A DNA stretch of 64,000 nucleotides, from positions 393,751,853-393,815,852 of the forward strand of contig NC_092872.1 of assembly GCF_028372415.1 (NCBI RefSeq), given 5' to 3'. Position numbers and translations under genes: made by a program. The notes below the pieces were generated by a model, which saw nothing but the letters and a program-made list of their open reading frames with translations, ran no database searches and was not told the origin of the DNA. Position 1 is the stretch's first letter. Each line of letters begins with the position of its first letter. This DNA comes from Notamacropus eugenii (lineage: Eukaryota > Chordata > Mammalia > Diprotodontia > Macropodidae). Shown piece by piece: positions 21,316 to 34,345 of this stretch.

Positions 21316-24300
21316 ATGTGTCCAGGCAGGTTTCTTGTGTGATTTCTTGAAGTCATTCAGAATTTTTACTTCCTTACATTTTTTCTGAAGACCAGGAGCT
21401 CTTCCTTTATTTCTCTGAATCATGCCCATCTCTTGATGATTAATATCTAAATGACTCCAAGCAAATTACTTCACTTCCTAGGGAATTTGAATATTAATAT
21501 TTTAAATGAAGGAGTTGGACTAAATGGCCTCTGTTCCCTTTGAACTCTGATTCCCTGTATTTGAGAAATATTATGTTTTTAATCATCTTGTTTTCTTTTT
21601 GTTTTGTTACATATTTTTTCTTCTAGCTCTGTACCTTCTTGTATTACAAACTTATAAACAATTTTTTTTTGAGGGGGGAAATCTTACTGTGTTGTTTGTC
21701 TTAAATTCTCTTTGCTCCCATTTGCCTTATTGATCTATTTTTGGTAACTAACTTCTGCATTAATTCACAATTTTCTTTAAATTTACTTTTCTGAGCCATT
21801 TTATAGGGTTTTATAATTTCCCTAAATAATTTCTGAGGGTCATGAAGAACACATTGTAAGGGTTTCATTTCCTTGGGAATTTTCAAATCTATATTTGGGT
21901 TATTATTCAATGCATTAACTTCTCTTATAGATTATTTGCTCATTTTTCCTTTTGGTCTTCCCACTCTTTAACATTTTAGAGTGTATATGTACATATGTAA
22001 TGTGCATCTTATAATCAACATTTTTACTAGATACTTTTTTTCATCATGTACAAGATATAGCTGAGGCTGATCTCTTTCTCCACCATTCTTATTAGTTAAT
22101 TCTATATGAACCGAGTGAGTTTTATGACCTACATTCATTAAATGTTTGGTGGTGTCCAGTTGTGTCACTGCCAAGGGACAATCTGGGAGGACTCCACAGT
22201 GAAGTCTATACTCCATCTTTCAGTCATTCACCTTACTAGAAATCTCTTCTCTTTTGAACTGTACCATACAGCATTTTACTGGATATCATACTACTGCTCT
22301 CCTGGAACTTGGGAGCTGCTAAAATCTATGAGCCTCAATATATTAAGGAATCTAGATGTCTAGGTGAACTTGTTAGGGACTTTTACAAGTAATTTCAGAC
22401 ATAGCTACAGCCCTGCCATCATGGTGAGTAGCATATGGGGGAATGATTGGTATATGTAGGAGTATTGATCTTGTAACATTTTTTGAAGGAAGTATTTCAT
22501 GTTGATTTGCATTCTTTCTTTTTCTCTTGTGTTGCTGGTTTTTATTATTTTATTTATTTTTATTTTATTTCATAATTTTATTTATCTGGTAATTTATTGT
22601 AGTTTTAAAACAATGGACAATTGATTTTTAGAGATACATGTACAAATATGAAAGTATATGCAGTACAGCATGTTGGTTAGACACTTTGTGAAAAGGACTT
22701 ATGGGAAGACATGGACAAAGGCTGTGCAGAATGAAAAGGCACAAATGAGTTGTGTTCTACATCTTTGAAGGGAGTATGCATATTGATAGGTCCAGTAAAA
22801 TGCCAAGTAAGAGGCTGTAAGTAGGTTTTTTTATTTCTTCATAATTTTAGGTAGTTGACTTCCTGAATGGTTAGTTTCTTTTTCTTCAAACTAGAGTCTG
22901 AATGATCTTGATGATTTTATTTTGACTATTCTCTCTGATGAAAAAGAATGAATGAAGTTTCTAACTTTGACCACCCAGTGGTTTGAACTAGGGTTTTCAA
23001 ACTTTTTGAGAAACTACTTTTCATTTTCCTAAAACTTGAGATCAGTGGGTCTAAAGAATTTGGAATGTTGACAGAGAATTTTTCAAAAAGAAGACAAAGT
23101 AATATTCCCTTTTCTTTTTGGTGGAAATGCCTCCAAACATTGGAGGTAGAAATATAGCTATTAGAGATGTACCATCTATAAGCTTTCTGGAAATCCAGGT
23201 AGATACTCAAAGGTAGATGATGCCAGATTGCTTAATTGAGAATTGTGGATTGAAAAGTTATAATCCATGAAAGTTCTCTGTATAGAATTAAAGACACTTT
23301 CTAAAAGTTGTGCATAAGAATAGAAGGTGATGCAAATTTAGGATCTTTTATGACTATTCTACTCTCTTATGCCATTTCTTTACCAGGGGGAAAATACAAA
23401 TATGGGATTATTATAAATACTCTTTCTTTAAAAGAGAACATGAATTCAAATACAGGAATGAGCAGTTAGCTTTTGTAAACATGAGGGGATGGTGGTGGGG
23501 AATAGAAAAGTTGAAATCAACAACAACACAAACAAAACCCCCCAGCAACTGCCATTTCCAGCTGGACAAAGAAAATATATAACATAATTTCAGAGCATAA
23601 AATGACAGCTCTGGCCAAAGGAATGAAAGTGTAAAAGGAATATCTTTTGATAAAGTGCTGAAATAGTCCTATTGTTGAAATAGTAATTTTCACCCCTCAG
23701 AGATCTATTTACTACTGTTCTGTGAATGAAAGAAGAGATTCTGAATAAAGAACAGGGTCATTTGAGATGCTGTGCACAGTACCACAATTGATGAAGAATA
23801 GTATGAATTAAAAAAAAAACATACACACACACCTAAATGTCACTAGTAAATGGAAGCAGATAGAATTGTATGTTATTTTTTTTTATTGTGTGTTTTGGAG
23901 GATATATGCTTATGACTGATGGAATTTCAATTGCCATGGTGCCAAGATGACTTAGAATCTACACAATCATCCTATATATTGTAATTAGTCTTATTAATAG
24001 ACAATAGTTTGCAATATTTGCTTCTACTACATCAGTTCTGTGACTGTATTCATAGTCGGATAATATTCAAATGTTGCTTTTAAGAGGGGTTTCCTAGTAT
24101 TTTCTTTTAGACTCATTTCCTTTCTCCCTGAAATATAGGGTGTCTTTCTCTCCTGTAGCTTCTGTCTTCTAATAAAAGGAGGGTTTACTGTTATGCTTTG
24201 CTTTGAATGAAGAACTGTAAAGCTGAAATAAGGATGCAGTTAAAAAAAAAGAGCTGGAAATGCATTTTTTTAAAAAAATCAGAGGCTCAGGTGCACCATA

Positions 24301-24669
24301 ATTTTCTCTGCTACAAGAAAATCATAAATTATTTTTTATTAGAGGGAATTACTGCAGTTGCAGATCTTAATGACTGCTGAACAGGAGCTTTTTTTTTTTT
24401 AACATCAAGTAGCTGCCAGTTTTAATTTCCTTTTAGGATTTACACATTAAAAACGTTGTTTTAGCTGTTGAACAAAACTGTCTCATATCTATGGACTCAT
24501 GCCAGCATGTGAAATGTGAATTCTAGTGTGATTCTCCCACACAGTCTCTATTCAGGTGTACATCCTAATCTTATATTTTAGAGATTAGAAGAACTGCTTT
24601 CCCGTAATAATGACAAGAAAAAAAACACATTTCAAATTTTCTTTTTTAATATTTGAAAGTTCAGATATA
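21316..24669. other. Mostly unrecognised DNA; SINE fragment at 21430-21560
   Basis: A reverse-oriented MIR-like piece lies at about 21430-21560 (ttacttcacttcctaggg and ggactaaatggcctctgttc). Minus-strand frames at 21701-21910, 21968-22216 and 22926-23210 have no domain I can name. A 24270-24500 block is compact and repeat-free and could be a conserved noncoding element. Confidence 0.35.
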
Positions 24670-24860
24670 AAACACTAAGACTTCTGAGAGCAATCTTGGA
24701 CAGGGATTGAGAAGACCTAGGTATAAGTCATTGCTTTAAATTTTACTAGCCATGAAAGCTTGCATAGGCATTTTGGAACTTTAGTATTGTCATCTGCAAA
24801 AATCAGAGACTTATCCTAGCTGATGTTTAAGGTCCCTTCTAGCTCCAAAATGTCTCTAGA
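24670..24860 (-). mobile_element. MIR-like SINE fragment
   Basis: Reverse-oriented MIR-type order ending in the phrase ttaaggtcccttctagctcc. Strongly diverged. Confidence 0.5.
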
Positions 24861-24872
24861 TGATTCTAGTGT

Positions 24873-24944
24873 GCAGCTGGTTAGCTCAGCTGGTTAAAGC
24901 ATCAAAATTACAACTTCAATTCTCATGTGTCTCAGTTAGCTTTG
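24873..24944 (+). tRNA. tRNA-like pseudogene or tRNA-derived SINE head
   Basis: The phrase tagctcagctgg (24882-24893) fits the A-box consensus, and cttcaattctc (24914-24924) is a degraded B box at tRNA-like spacing. The 5' part resembles an isoleucine-type tRNA. The anticodon arm and 3' stem do not pair convincingly by eye, so it is unlikely to be a functional tRNA. Confidence 0.4.
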
Positions 24945-25429
24945 TTCACTTCCATGACCAACTGTAGCATCTTGAGCTTTCATATCAGGCACATGTCTAT
25001 CATTTAGTCATAAAGGTAACCAGGTGAAAGAGTCAGGTTAGATCAATGTAAATACATATCCACTCAGGGAGAGGGAGCACAACTCAAAGCAGATGCAGTC
25101 AGTAGCAGCATATTAATGAATATAGTTTATAAAAGTCATACGGAGAAATTTCTGAATGGGTATGCTGACTACTACTTACCCTCTTGCTTAAGGATGAAAG
25201 GAAAAAAAGGGAAAAAACTGTCATAAGAACAGAAAAGGAATTGTCAAGATTTATTTTTGGCAGTTGCCACTTTAGCTTAGCAGAATTAGGTAATTATTTT
25301 TGCTTCTTCCTTATGAAATGACTCAAAGTTGCTAGGCATATGCAGAAAGAAGGGGAGCAATACAGGACAGAAGATATAATCAGCTGAACATTAATGTTGA
25401 CCTGTAGGTAGATATATTAAGTTGCTTAT

Positions 25430-26400
25430 TGGACATCTAGGCACATTAGTAGGTAATTATTATTGTTGTTATATTTTATATTTGTTACATTGTTATATTT
25501 TTGTTGTTTTTACTTCATCATTTCCAATTACGACTCTTTCCCCTTCTCTACCCAGAGTGCCACTTGTTGTAATAGAGAATGAAAAGGAAAAATTAAAAAA
25601 AAAACAAGCAAAAATACCAAAACAGTTCTATAAAACTTACAACACAAAAATTGAGAACAATTGAGCATGTAATAGCCTATACTCATCATTCCTTATCTCT
25701 TCAAAGAAAGAATGAGAATTTATTTCTTTTCTATTCTTGAAGTTCAAGTTTGGTCATTATAATTACATAGTGATATATTCCATTTTATCTTATTCTTTCT
25801 GTTTACATTATTTTAATTATTCATTTTATTATTTACCTCTTTCATCTTATTTCACATAGCATTAGTTCATAAAATCTTCCCATGCTTCTCTATATCCTTC
25901 CTATTTGTAGTTACTTATAAAAAAGTAGTATTCCATTGCATTCTTGTATCATGGTTTGTTTGAACATTTCCCAATTCATGAACATCTCCTTTGTTTCTAA
26001 TTTTTTGTTACTACAAGAGGTATTGCTATAAGTAATTTGGTATATATGGCACCTTTTTCCTTTGAAATCCTTTGGAATATATGCCTAGCAGAGGATTCTA
26101 TGAGTCAAAGGGTATGAATATTTTAGTCAATTTCTTAGCCTAATAATAAATTTATTTTCCAGCATGATCAAAACCTAATCTACAGCTTCACCAACAATCT
26201 ATTAGTAGATACTTCTGTCTACAACTCCATCAAACACTGATGATTCCCATAATTTTTTACTTTGTCAATTTGTTGCATATAAGATAAAGCCCAAAGGATG
26301 TTTTGATGGACATGGCTCTTGTTATTTGTGATTTGGATAAAACTTTTGAATGTAATTTTCAATCTAGTTTTAAGGTCCTCCTCATTACCATGTGATTATT
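25430..26400 (-). mobile_element. Old L1 3' fragment
   Basis: Diverged minus-strand L1 ORF2 C-terminus and 3' untranslated region. The phrase agtagtattccattgcattc and the following 200 bp parallel the intact L1 at 4050-4200. It continues through ggtattgctataagtaattt and ends in other L1-like AT-rich sequence. No frame survives. Confidence 0.6.
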
Positions 26401-26864
26401 TAAAGAGATAGTTTAGTGTTTCACTGTTTAGTGTTTCATTTGATGTAAAAAGTAACTGGATTGTCTTACAAGGGTATTGTTAGCAATCTCTTGCTTACAG
26501 TTGCATTGCTCTCCCTCATGCCCAATGTTCTAAGTTCCCAAGGTGTACTTTTTAATCTATTTGGAGACTAACAGTTACTCTAAAACATTTTATTCACACA
26601 TATCATGTAATATAGAATCTGATCAGCCTTTTCATGATGGCTCTACAACAGTAGTATATGTGGGGAATGGAACATTAAGATCCAGAGCCCCAGTGATGCC
26701 TATATTTCTACTGGTATCAGATCCTTATATACTTACTGGGGTCATATGACCTCAACTTTAACATATGTTGATTCTCTAAAACGTAATCTACTTTTCCCAA
26801 ATATCTTGCCAACTTCTTTATGGGTATCAATGTTTTTCAACGTTGTGATATCTACTCTCTATAT

Positions 26865-27120
26865 GGGCAGTTAGGTGGTATGGTGGGTAGAACACTGGGA
26901 TGGCAATCAGGAAGATTCATCTTCCTGAGTTCAAATTCAGCCTTAGATAATTACTAGCTGTGTGACCCTGCACAAGTCATTTAACTCTCTCTCAGTTCTT
27001 CTTCTATAAAATGAACTGGAGAAGGAAATGGCCAACTACTCCAGTATCTCTGCCAATAAAATCCCAAATGCAGTCAAGAAAAATCAGATATGACCAAAAT
27101 AACTGAAAAACAAAAACAAT
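26865..27120 (-). mobile_element. CORE-SINE (WSINE-type)
   Basis: Reverse-oriented copy of the family at 2401-2647: gcagttaggtggtatggtgg, ttcctgagttcaaattcagc, gaactggagaaggaaatggc. Confidence 0.8.
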
Positions 27121-30100
27121 TGCCCAATCTATACATAGACTTTCTTCTTTTATTTTATATTCTAGGGAAGGTTTCTCCTACCATACCTGACACCAATGAC
27201 AAGGGTGAACCTCAAAACTTTTTTACTGGCAGCTGAGGGAACATGCCTACCTATATAGTGTAAGTCAAATAATTTTACTTCCTTTGGGAAAATCTTTAAT
27301 GTCAGACAGTTATTTCCATAGCTGTTTATGTCTTAGAATTTTACATAATTTTAAGATGTATACTTAAGAAAAAAATGACAACCTAGCAAACAACTGATAA
27401 AGTAAAATGTTTTATTTAATGCACTTCTCAGTCAGTTGCATGTAAAGATGTCAACTGGCAGAGACAATTGTCTGCTAACATTTTTGCCTGCCATAGATTA
27501 TGCACTTTCTAAAGCTGGGATGACTTTTGCTCAGTACCTAGTAAGTTGCTTTACACATCGTAAGACTCAGATAAATGTTGAATGAATGAATTCTTATATT
27601 TAGGGTAAAATCTCATTGACACCTGCAAAGATATTGTAATAACATATGAGAAAGGGTCTGACCCCAGACAACATAGCTCAGTTTTTACCTGTGATCTTAT
27701 TTTTTGTTGTTTCAATACCGCTACTATAGGTGGAATTGGATGAGTCCCCTGAAGAAAATGATGATCAATGATACATTTTCATAGAAAGATATAATTACTG
27801 ATTAGCAAAGAGACCTCTGAGTCATTCATGCTGAAGAGAAGCAGAGAAAGACAGAAAGATGAGAAACAAAGCACAGACTTTGAATGTACCAGAATGCTAT
27901 GGGAGCACAAGAAATGTGAGGAAATCTGCTTTCCCTCTATCAACATATCCCTTGATCCTAAGTACAATTTCTAAGTGAACATCCAGAGAGTGCTAAGGTA
28001 GTTCTTTGGTGAGATCATTCTCTCCTTGGAAAAGTTGAAATTTTTATCTTTTTTCCTAAGACAAAGAGCCATTCACTCTAGTGTATTCTATTGGCTACCC
28101 AGATCTGTATACCATTCCCAATTTTCATTTTGTAGTTTGCTTGGATAGATATCTTTGTTCTCTACCATGATTTTTTTTGGAAGGTGGGGTGGGGTAAGAG
28201 ATTGGAGGGAGCCAAACTAGTTGAAAACAAGGTAACTGCTACTCTCTCCTTTGAAGCAATCAGGAAGAAAATGGCTTTTAATATTATCCCTCACACTCCA
28301 TAATATTACTACTAGATTTCAAATATCTGATATGTAGCAGATAAAAATAATTCTGTCTCATATTTCTCTTGGAGATGAAGAGTGAGCACCTAGACATGGC
28401 CTTCTTCCTACTTCTAATCAAGGTAAAAATCTCATTCTCTCAAGACACAGAGTGGGCTAGATCTCATATCTACTTAAAGAGGTTCCTGCAGCAAATGCTG
28501 TCCTAGGAACCTGTGTTCTAGTATAAGCTGTTATAAGTGGGCCCACCAGTACACTATTACACTGTCTTCTTATTTTGCCTGGTTCATATGTTACAAAGTT
28601 ATATGGCAACTATATAATACACCCTGTGGCAATGTACTCTGTAGCTTGGTCTTCTTTTGTTAGATGGTTTAAATCTTACAGTGTTTTCAAAATCAGGGCA
28701 TGTAATTTCTCCTGATTTGACCCCCAGCCCTCGTACCTATTTATTTTATCTTCCCTGCAAAAGGAATAACAATGAACATCATTTTGCCAGCAACAAGGAA
28801 GTACTCCTTTTTGGTATTCCTTTTAAATAATTCTTATTTTTGCCTGAAAGTTTTTGTTATGTTTCCAATTAACCTGTCCTAGAGTTTATTATGTATTTAG
28901 GCTTCATGATTCAATAATCTGTAACATTTATACAGTGTCGTTATCTCTTCCCAAGCTCTCTGTGAACATTCATTAATTGGTTCACACATCACCCCAGTGA
29001 GGCAGGTAAAATAACATTTGCATTTATTATCTGAACATATGGAAAATGATGGCTCAGGGTAGTTAAGTGACTAAACCTGGAATACCTGGTCCTTCAGGAA
29101 GAGGAGGGATTTATAATGTAAATAACAATTGTGGATATTATCCTTGTGAGGGTAACCTTTTTAGACTATCTGCTGGTCATCCATCTCACAATATTCTAAA
29201 GTCCAAGCCAAAATACTTCTCTTGAGATTAGGTAGGAATGAGCCAGCAGATCAATTTGATAGTCATGCAGATGGTGGCAAACAGAGAGAATGGTTTGTGC
29301 AAGACTGCTTTCATGTGGGCCGTTAGGTTTGTTTTTCCCTAAACCAGTGAAACTGACAGTTGAGAAATTTAACTACCTCATTCTAATACCAAAATCACTT
29401 CTGTCCGTATCATCAGAATATTCCAGGACAGTGAATTGTGTTACTTGATCATTTAGACTAAAAAAGTTACCATGGTTATTTTTTTTACTTTTCAAAAGTG
29501 TGTCTGTGTATGTCTGCATGAGTGTTTGAGTGTGTTGAGGAGGAGAGAAGAGGGTTATAGATGACTTTAGTAGCCTGTACTGGCTGTCAAAACTAATTAG
29601 ATTCAACATCTTATGTTTAAGTCTTTGTGAGAACTGATTAAAGTAGACAGGCACCTTCTTGAGTTGACACTATTCAAAAATCCTGTTGTATTAAAAACTC
29701 TTAGTAGGGAGACTATTTCTTCCTTGTTTTCTCTCTTTTAGGCCTAATGGAGACCACAAGTTCTTTGAAATTGAATAAAAAATTGTTGGAATTTTTTTGG
29801 TAAAAATATAAAATAGGTGGAATTTGTTTTGGGGGACCTGGATCTCCCTTTTCCACGCCTGCGGTTCTACTGGGCCTTTTCTACTTTGTAAAACCCCCTC
29901 TCCCCCCCTCCCCCCCACACACAATATAAAGCCAACAGTCTGGCTAGTGCATTTTTCGGGTATATAGCTCCAAGCTACGTATTTCTGTAGCTTTTGACCT
30001 TTTGTTAGCTTTCGAGATTCTCTGAACCCCAAATTTCTTCAGTGGGAAGTTTTTTTTAATTTTTATTTCAACTCTTTTTTTTTTGCTCTTTGACAACAGC

Positions 30101-30179
30101 CTACTAGCAGCATACCAGAGTGAGAGAACTGGAAGCACTACAAAAATATATTATGGTAGGCACTAGCTGGAGCTAAAAC
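27121..30179. other. Mostly unique DNA, no gene recognised
   Basis: AT-rich with only short frames. A possible L2/MIR tail lies near 27510-27600, and a C-rich tract with a short CA run at about 29895-29921. No exon-like or RNA structure was supported. Confidence 0.4.
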
Positions 30180-30670
30180 CAATTCACTTCACCAAATATT
30201 TATGAAACATTTCCTTTCTTACCCTAAGAGGACATAGAAATTTGTGATCAGTCCTAATCCCTGTCTGCATCAAACTTACATGAGAGGACTATGGCACATA
30301 CATACATACAAAATAATACAGAAAATGTTCATTGGAAATGTGCAAAGTCCTCTGTGTGGTCCTAAGGGGTGAAAGCTTCATAGAAGTGATAACATTTGAT
30401 ATGGACTTTAAACAATGTGTAGGAATTCAGTCAATTAATAGGAAGCTATAAGAGAAGCCTGACATAGGATATGCCTTGCATGAGCAAAGGATTAGAGGAA
30501 AACATAAATGTTTAGGGGGATAGTCATTAGATGGATCACAGGGTATATGAAGGGAAATGATAGAAAGCTACAATCTTGCTAGATAATGAAGAATATTGAA
30601 TTCCTTGCTAGGCAATGTGTAACCACTGAAGAAGCCTTTTGTATGGATGAATGACTTGGCCAGATCCATG
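30180..30670 (+). repeat. Ancient interspersed repeat, family not assigned
   Basis: Phrases such as cagtcctaatccctgtctgc, gcatgagcaaaggattagag and gtaaccactgaagaagcc follow the same order as the repeat at 57190-57820. Heavily diverged. Confidence 0.35.
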
Positions 30671-31399
30671 GTTATAGAAAACAAAAAGAAGAAGTATCAG
30701 TTTCATGAGCTAAAAAGATTTTATAATCCTGGTCTTCAGTTTATAAAGCATTGTTTATTCTTCTTTGCTCCCTCCAATGTGACTTCTTCCATCTAGTCAT
30801 GGACTTTTTATTGTTTCAGTTTCACCATGGACTTTATTAGCCAGTGACTTTTCGCAGTCACTTCTGGTATATTTCTCCAACCCTCAGTTGTGGCCTATCA
30901 GAATATAAGTTTTAGGCAAGGACCTTCCAGCTCAGTCATATTGTGGTGGCTTATGGCCAATGCCTATGAGAGCTTCTATTTCCTCTAGACTTCTATGAAG
31001 TATTCTTCCCTATCAGGACCCAAAACTAACTTTGAAAACTGCTCTCTCTCTTCTCCCCAGCCCTCTCTGGTCCACTGAACCAGATGATGGAAATCGTCTC
31101 ATCTTAGACTTACCTGGTGTTCTCCAGGCCTGGTAGGGTGGATCTGTGTATACATATTCCTCTGGTTTTGAATAGGTGTCCCCAAATAGATCTATCCCCA
31201 GCTTCCCACATTAGTTGAGTTAAATTAATAGATTTACTTAAAGACTTATTTAGGCACACGTTAAGAACCTGGATGCTTTTTTTCATGTCTTCAGCTAGAG
31301 ACCAAATCGATTCGGAAAAGTATTCTCTCCTTCCCTCCTACCCATGATCCTGCAGAGTCCTCAGTTGCTTTTCTTTGCCCTTAAAATGGTGGACTCTTA
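30671..31399. other. No recognised feature
   Basis: Unique-looking sequence without supported coding or repeat content. Confidence 0.4.
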
Positions 31400-32290
31400 G
31401 GATCATAGATCTAGAGCTAGACAAGACTTCATAGACCAGCAAATTCAATTTAAAGAGGAAGAAACTAAACCCAGGGAAACTGTGACTTCCCCAAGGTCAC
31501 ACAGGTAGTAAATACCAGAGGTGGGATTTAAATTCAGGTTTTCCTACTCCAGAATAAAAGTCCATTCTTGTCATTTTACTCCTTTATCAAATTTTTCTGT
31601 CCTTATGGATATACAAATGATTAATAAATATTCACAGAGCATTTTTTTACTGTGCTTAAAAGAAATATTTCCATTTCAATGGGTATCAAAAGCTTTAATC
31701 TAAAAAGAGAAAACTTTAAGATAGAATTTCAGGTTCTAGCCCAGAGGGTGAATAAAGATGATTTGATCATGGAAGAATTCATGGCCTGTCATTATATGCA
31801 TCATCAAATAATAATTTACACATAGTCTTTTACAGTTTTACAGTCCTTGTAACAGCAAACAACTTCATGATTTTGATAAAGTATTATCATCTATGTTTTA
31901 CAGATAAGGAAATTGAGGTTTAAAGAATTAGCAACTTGGCTCGGGTAATACAGTTAGCTAATAGAAGTGGCAGGAATTGATCATAGGTCCTCAAATTCCA
32001 TCTCCAATGGCCAATCTGCTTTAACATTGACTGTCTTAATAGCAGATGTTTACAGAGTGCTTTAATAAAGTGCTTTTAACACTTTACAAGTAATATCTCA
32101 TTTGATCCTCACAACATCTCTGGAAGGTAGGTGCTATTATTATCCCAATTTTACAAGTGAGGAAACTGAGGCTAGCTGAAATTAAATGACTTGTTTAGGG
32201 CCACTTGTTAAGTAAGTGAGTAATGATTTGCATTCAGATCTTTCTGATTGCACGTCCAGTATTCTATCCACTGTGTCTCTTAACAGCCTT
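31400..32290 (+). mobile_element. Cluster of three MIR/Ther-type SINEs
   Basis: Three plus-strand copies: about 31400-31565 (ccaaggtcacacaggtagta), 31790-32040 (gttttacagataaggaaatt) and 32041-32290 (cacaacatctctggaaggta, tttacaagtgaggaaactga). All are old. Confidence 0.65.
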
Positions 32291-32377
32291 CTATCTAACA
32301 ATTCCTACTTGCTTATGTGAATACATACTAGCGTGAAAGTTTTGATTTTCATAGTGGCATCTGTATCAGTCTTCTTA

Positions 32378-32436
32378 CTTCTTCCTTCCTTGCTTCTTTC
32401 CTCTCTCTCTTTTTCTCTCTCTCCTTCCTCCTTTTC
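32378..32436. repeat. CT-rich simple repeat
   Basis: Pyrimidine tract of ttcctt and ctctct units on the plus strand. Confidence 0.8.
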
Positions 32437-32699
32437 TTTCATTTTTAAACTTTCTACATTCATAATTTTATTATTACATTATTTTTAACCTTGTTTGGAG
32501 ATTGTTATAAGATTTTAGGATAGAAGACACTTTAGACATCCAGTGTAACATAATATTTATTCCAGTTGATGCTTGGCTACTTAACTGTTTGTAAACTTCA
32601 ATCTTAAGTTCTTGTGAGCAGATGCTTTTTACTTGAGAAGACTGGACTATGTGGCATTATAAGATTATTTATTTTGGGAGTGCATTTCAGAAAAAAAAA

Positions 32700-32950
32700 T
32701 GTAGTAGTAGGAATACAACAGGGTTAGAAGTGAGAAGAACTAATTTGTTCTTATTGCTAACTACCTGAGTGACCCTAGGCAAGCTACTTAGCTATTATTC
32801 ATCACATCAGTTATCCATCTGTTAAATGGGGATAATGTTACTTGCCCCATATTACAGGGCTTTTTGAGGATTTTTGAGTAAAGATTTGTAAAAATTCTTT
32901 GAATAGTTTTAGAAAAATTATATATGTGAAGTGCCTTTTCTTTAATCTTA
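32700..32950 (-). mobile_element. MIR-like SINE
   Basis: Reverse-oriented: gagtgaccctaggcaagcta, ccatctgttaaatggggata, cagggctttttgagga. Confidence 0.65.
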
Positions 32951-33269
32951 GAGAGATGAGTTGTCTACTATAAGCAACTGACACAAATAATTTTGTACAA
33001 ATAATGGTTAAGGAAGATTAGATTCTCTATTTTGTAATGCGCTTCATTTCTAAGCATCATAATGATTTCAAGATGTCCCAAACTTCCAAATATTGATATT
33101 TCAATTTGTTAAACTGTATGGTATAATTTTGTAATTAATATTTTCTCATAATTGTCAAACTTATATTTGAGAATCCCTTAGGGAATAAAAAAAGTTTCCT
33201 ACATGTGCTTAGGACATAAGCAGATGTGTTTTACCACAGCTGTTTCTTAAAAGCCTACCATGTGTCTCG

Positions 33270-33392
33270 TAGCAGTAGTAGTAGTCATCATTGTCAGAGT
33301 AGTAGTAGTAGTACAATTACTGCTCTCACAAGTACTATGTCTCCAATTATGACTATTACTACTTCTGCTGCTGCTGCTACTACTACCACTAT
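33270..33392. repeat. Trinucleotide repeat tract (AGT / CTG-CTA)
   Basis: Imperfect agtagtagt runs followed by ctgctgctgctactacta. The Ser/Thr-rich short frame over it (33226-33435) is a repeat artefact. Confidence 0.85.
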
Positions 33393-33414
33393 CGTTATAG
33401 AGAGCTATAGAAAA

Positions 33415-33645
33415 AAATGTCAGGCCTGGAATTAGGAATCCCTGCGTTCAAATGTAGCCTCAGACACTTACTAGCAGTGTGACCTCATGCAAATCACTTA
33501 CCTATGTTTGTTTCGATTTCTTCATCTGTAAAATGGGTATAATAATAGCACATTACATTATAGCACCTTAATTACAGGGTTGTTATGAGGATCAAATAGG
33601 ATAATAATTATAAAGTGCTTAGCACAGTGGTAGATGAATTCAGAG
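33415..33645 (-). mobile_element. MIR SINE
   Basis: Reverse-oriented and fairly complete: agcctcagacacttactagc, catctgtaaaatgggtataa, cagggttgttatgaggatca, aaagtgcttagcacagtgg. Confidence 0.75.
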
Positions 33646-34345
33646 ATAGAACAGAGTCACATGGATTTCACACTCTGTTTCCAGCCTACTTTTCCAGGCT
33701 TATTTATTCATGCACTCTACTGTTTCAGTTCAACTGACCTATGTGCTGCTCCTGGAACACAACATTCTGTCTACCAGCTTGGTGTCTTTACACAGGTTGC
33801 CCTATGACTGGAATACCATGCCTCTTCACATCAACCATATCAAATTCCTGGCTTTCTTTGAAACTAAACTCAAGTGAAATCATGTAGGAAATCTATCTCA
33901 CTTCCTTCCACTTGCTAGTGTCTCCCCCCTTCCAAATAACTATATACATGTATGTATGTGTGTGTATATATATATACATATATATACACACACATACATA
34001 CACATTCACACACATTTACTTCATTTTCTATGCATATGTATATATAGATCTCTGTATTCTTGGAGGATTTCCTTCTCCTGACTACCAGCATCAGCATTTA
34101 TTTTTCATTATTTTTCTGATCTAAATCACTTGGTGGAATGTTGCCCTTTACTATTTCTTACAAGTGCCTCTACACAAGCATTGCTTTATCGTCTTGGAAT
34201 TGCTTTTTTAAGAGACAAATTTTGCTCAAGGTCATTTATCTTATATTATTAGATTGCAAACCCCATGAGGACAAATAGTATATCTTATCTAAATTTTATG
34301 TAGTCTGTGTACCTACTTTTCATGCAGTGAGTATTTAACTGTTTT
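33646..34345 (+). mobile_element. L2-like 3' fragment with TG/TA microsatellite
   Basis: L2-type order: ccagcctacttttccaggct, ctgctcctggaacacaac, acaggttgccctatgact, ctcaagtgaaatcatgtagg, then a terminal part with gattgcaaaccccatgagga. A CA/TA/TG microsatellite (33946-34015) lies within it. Confidence 0.6.

Noticed and set aside
20609..21388. Several overlapping frames of up to 166 codons
   Set aside because: They are by-products of the CpG-rich HAL1 5' region and overlap each other on both strands.
33226..33435. Ser/Thr-rich 69-codon frame
   Set aside because: It is a translation of a trinucleotide repeat tract.
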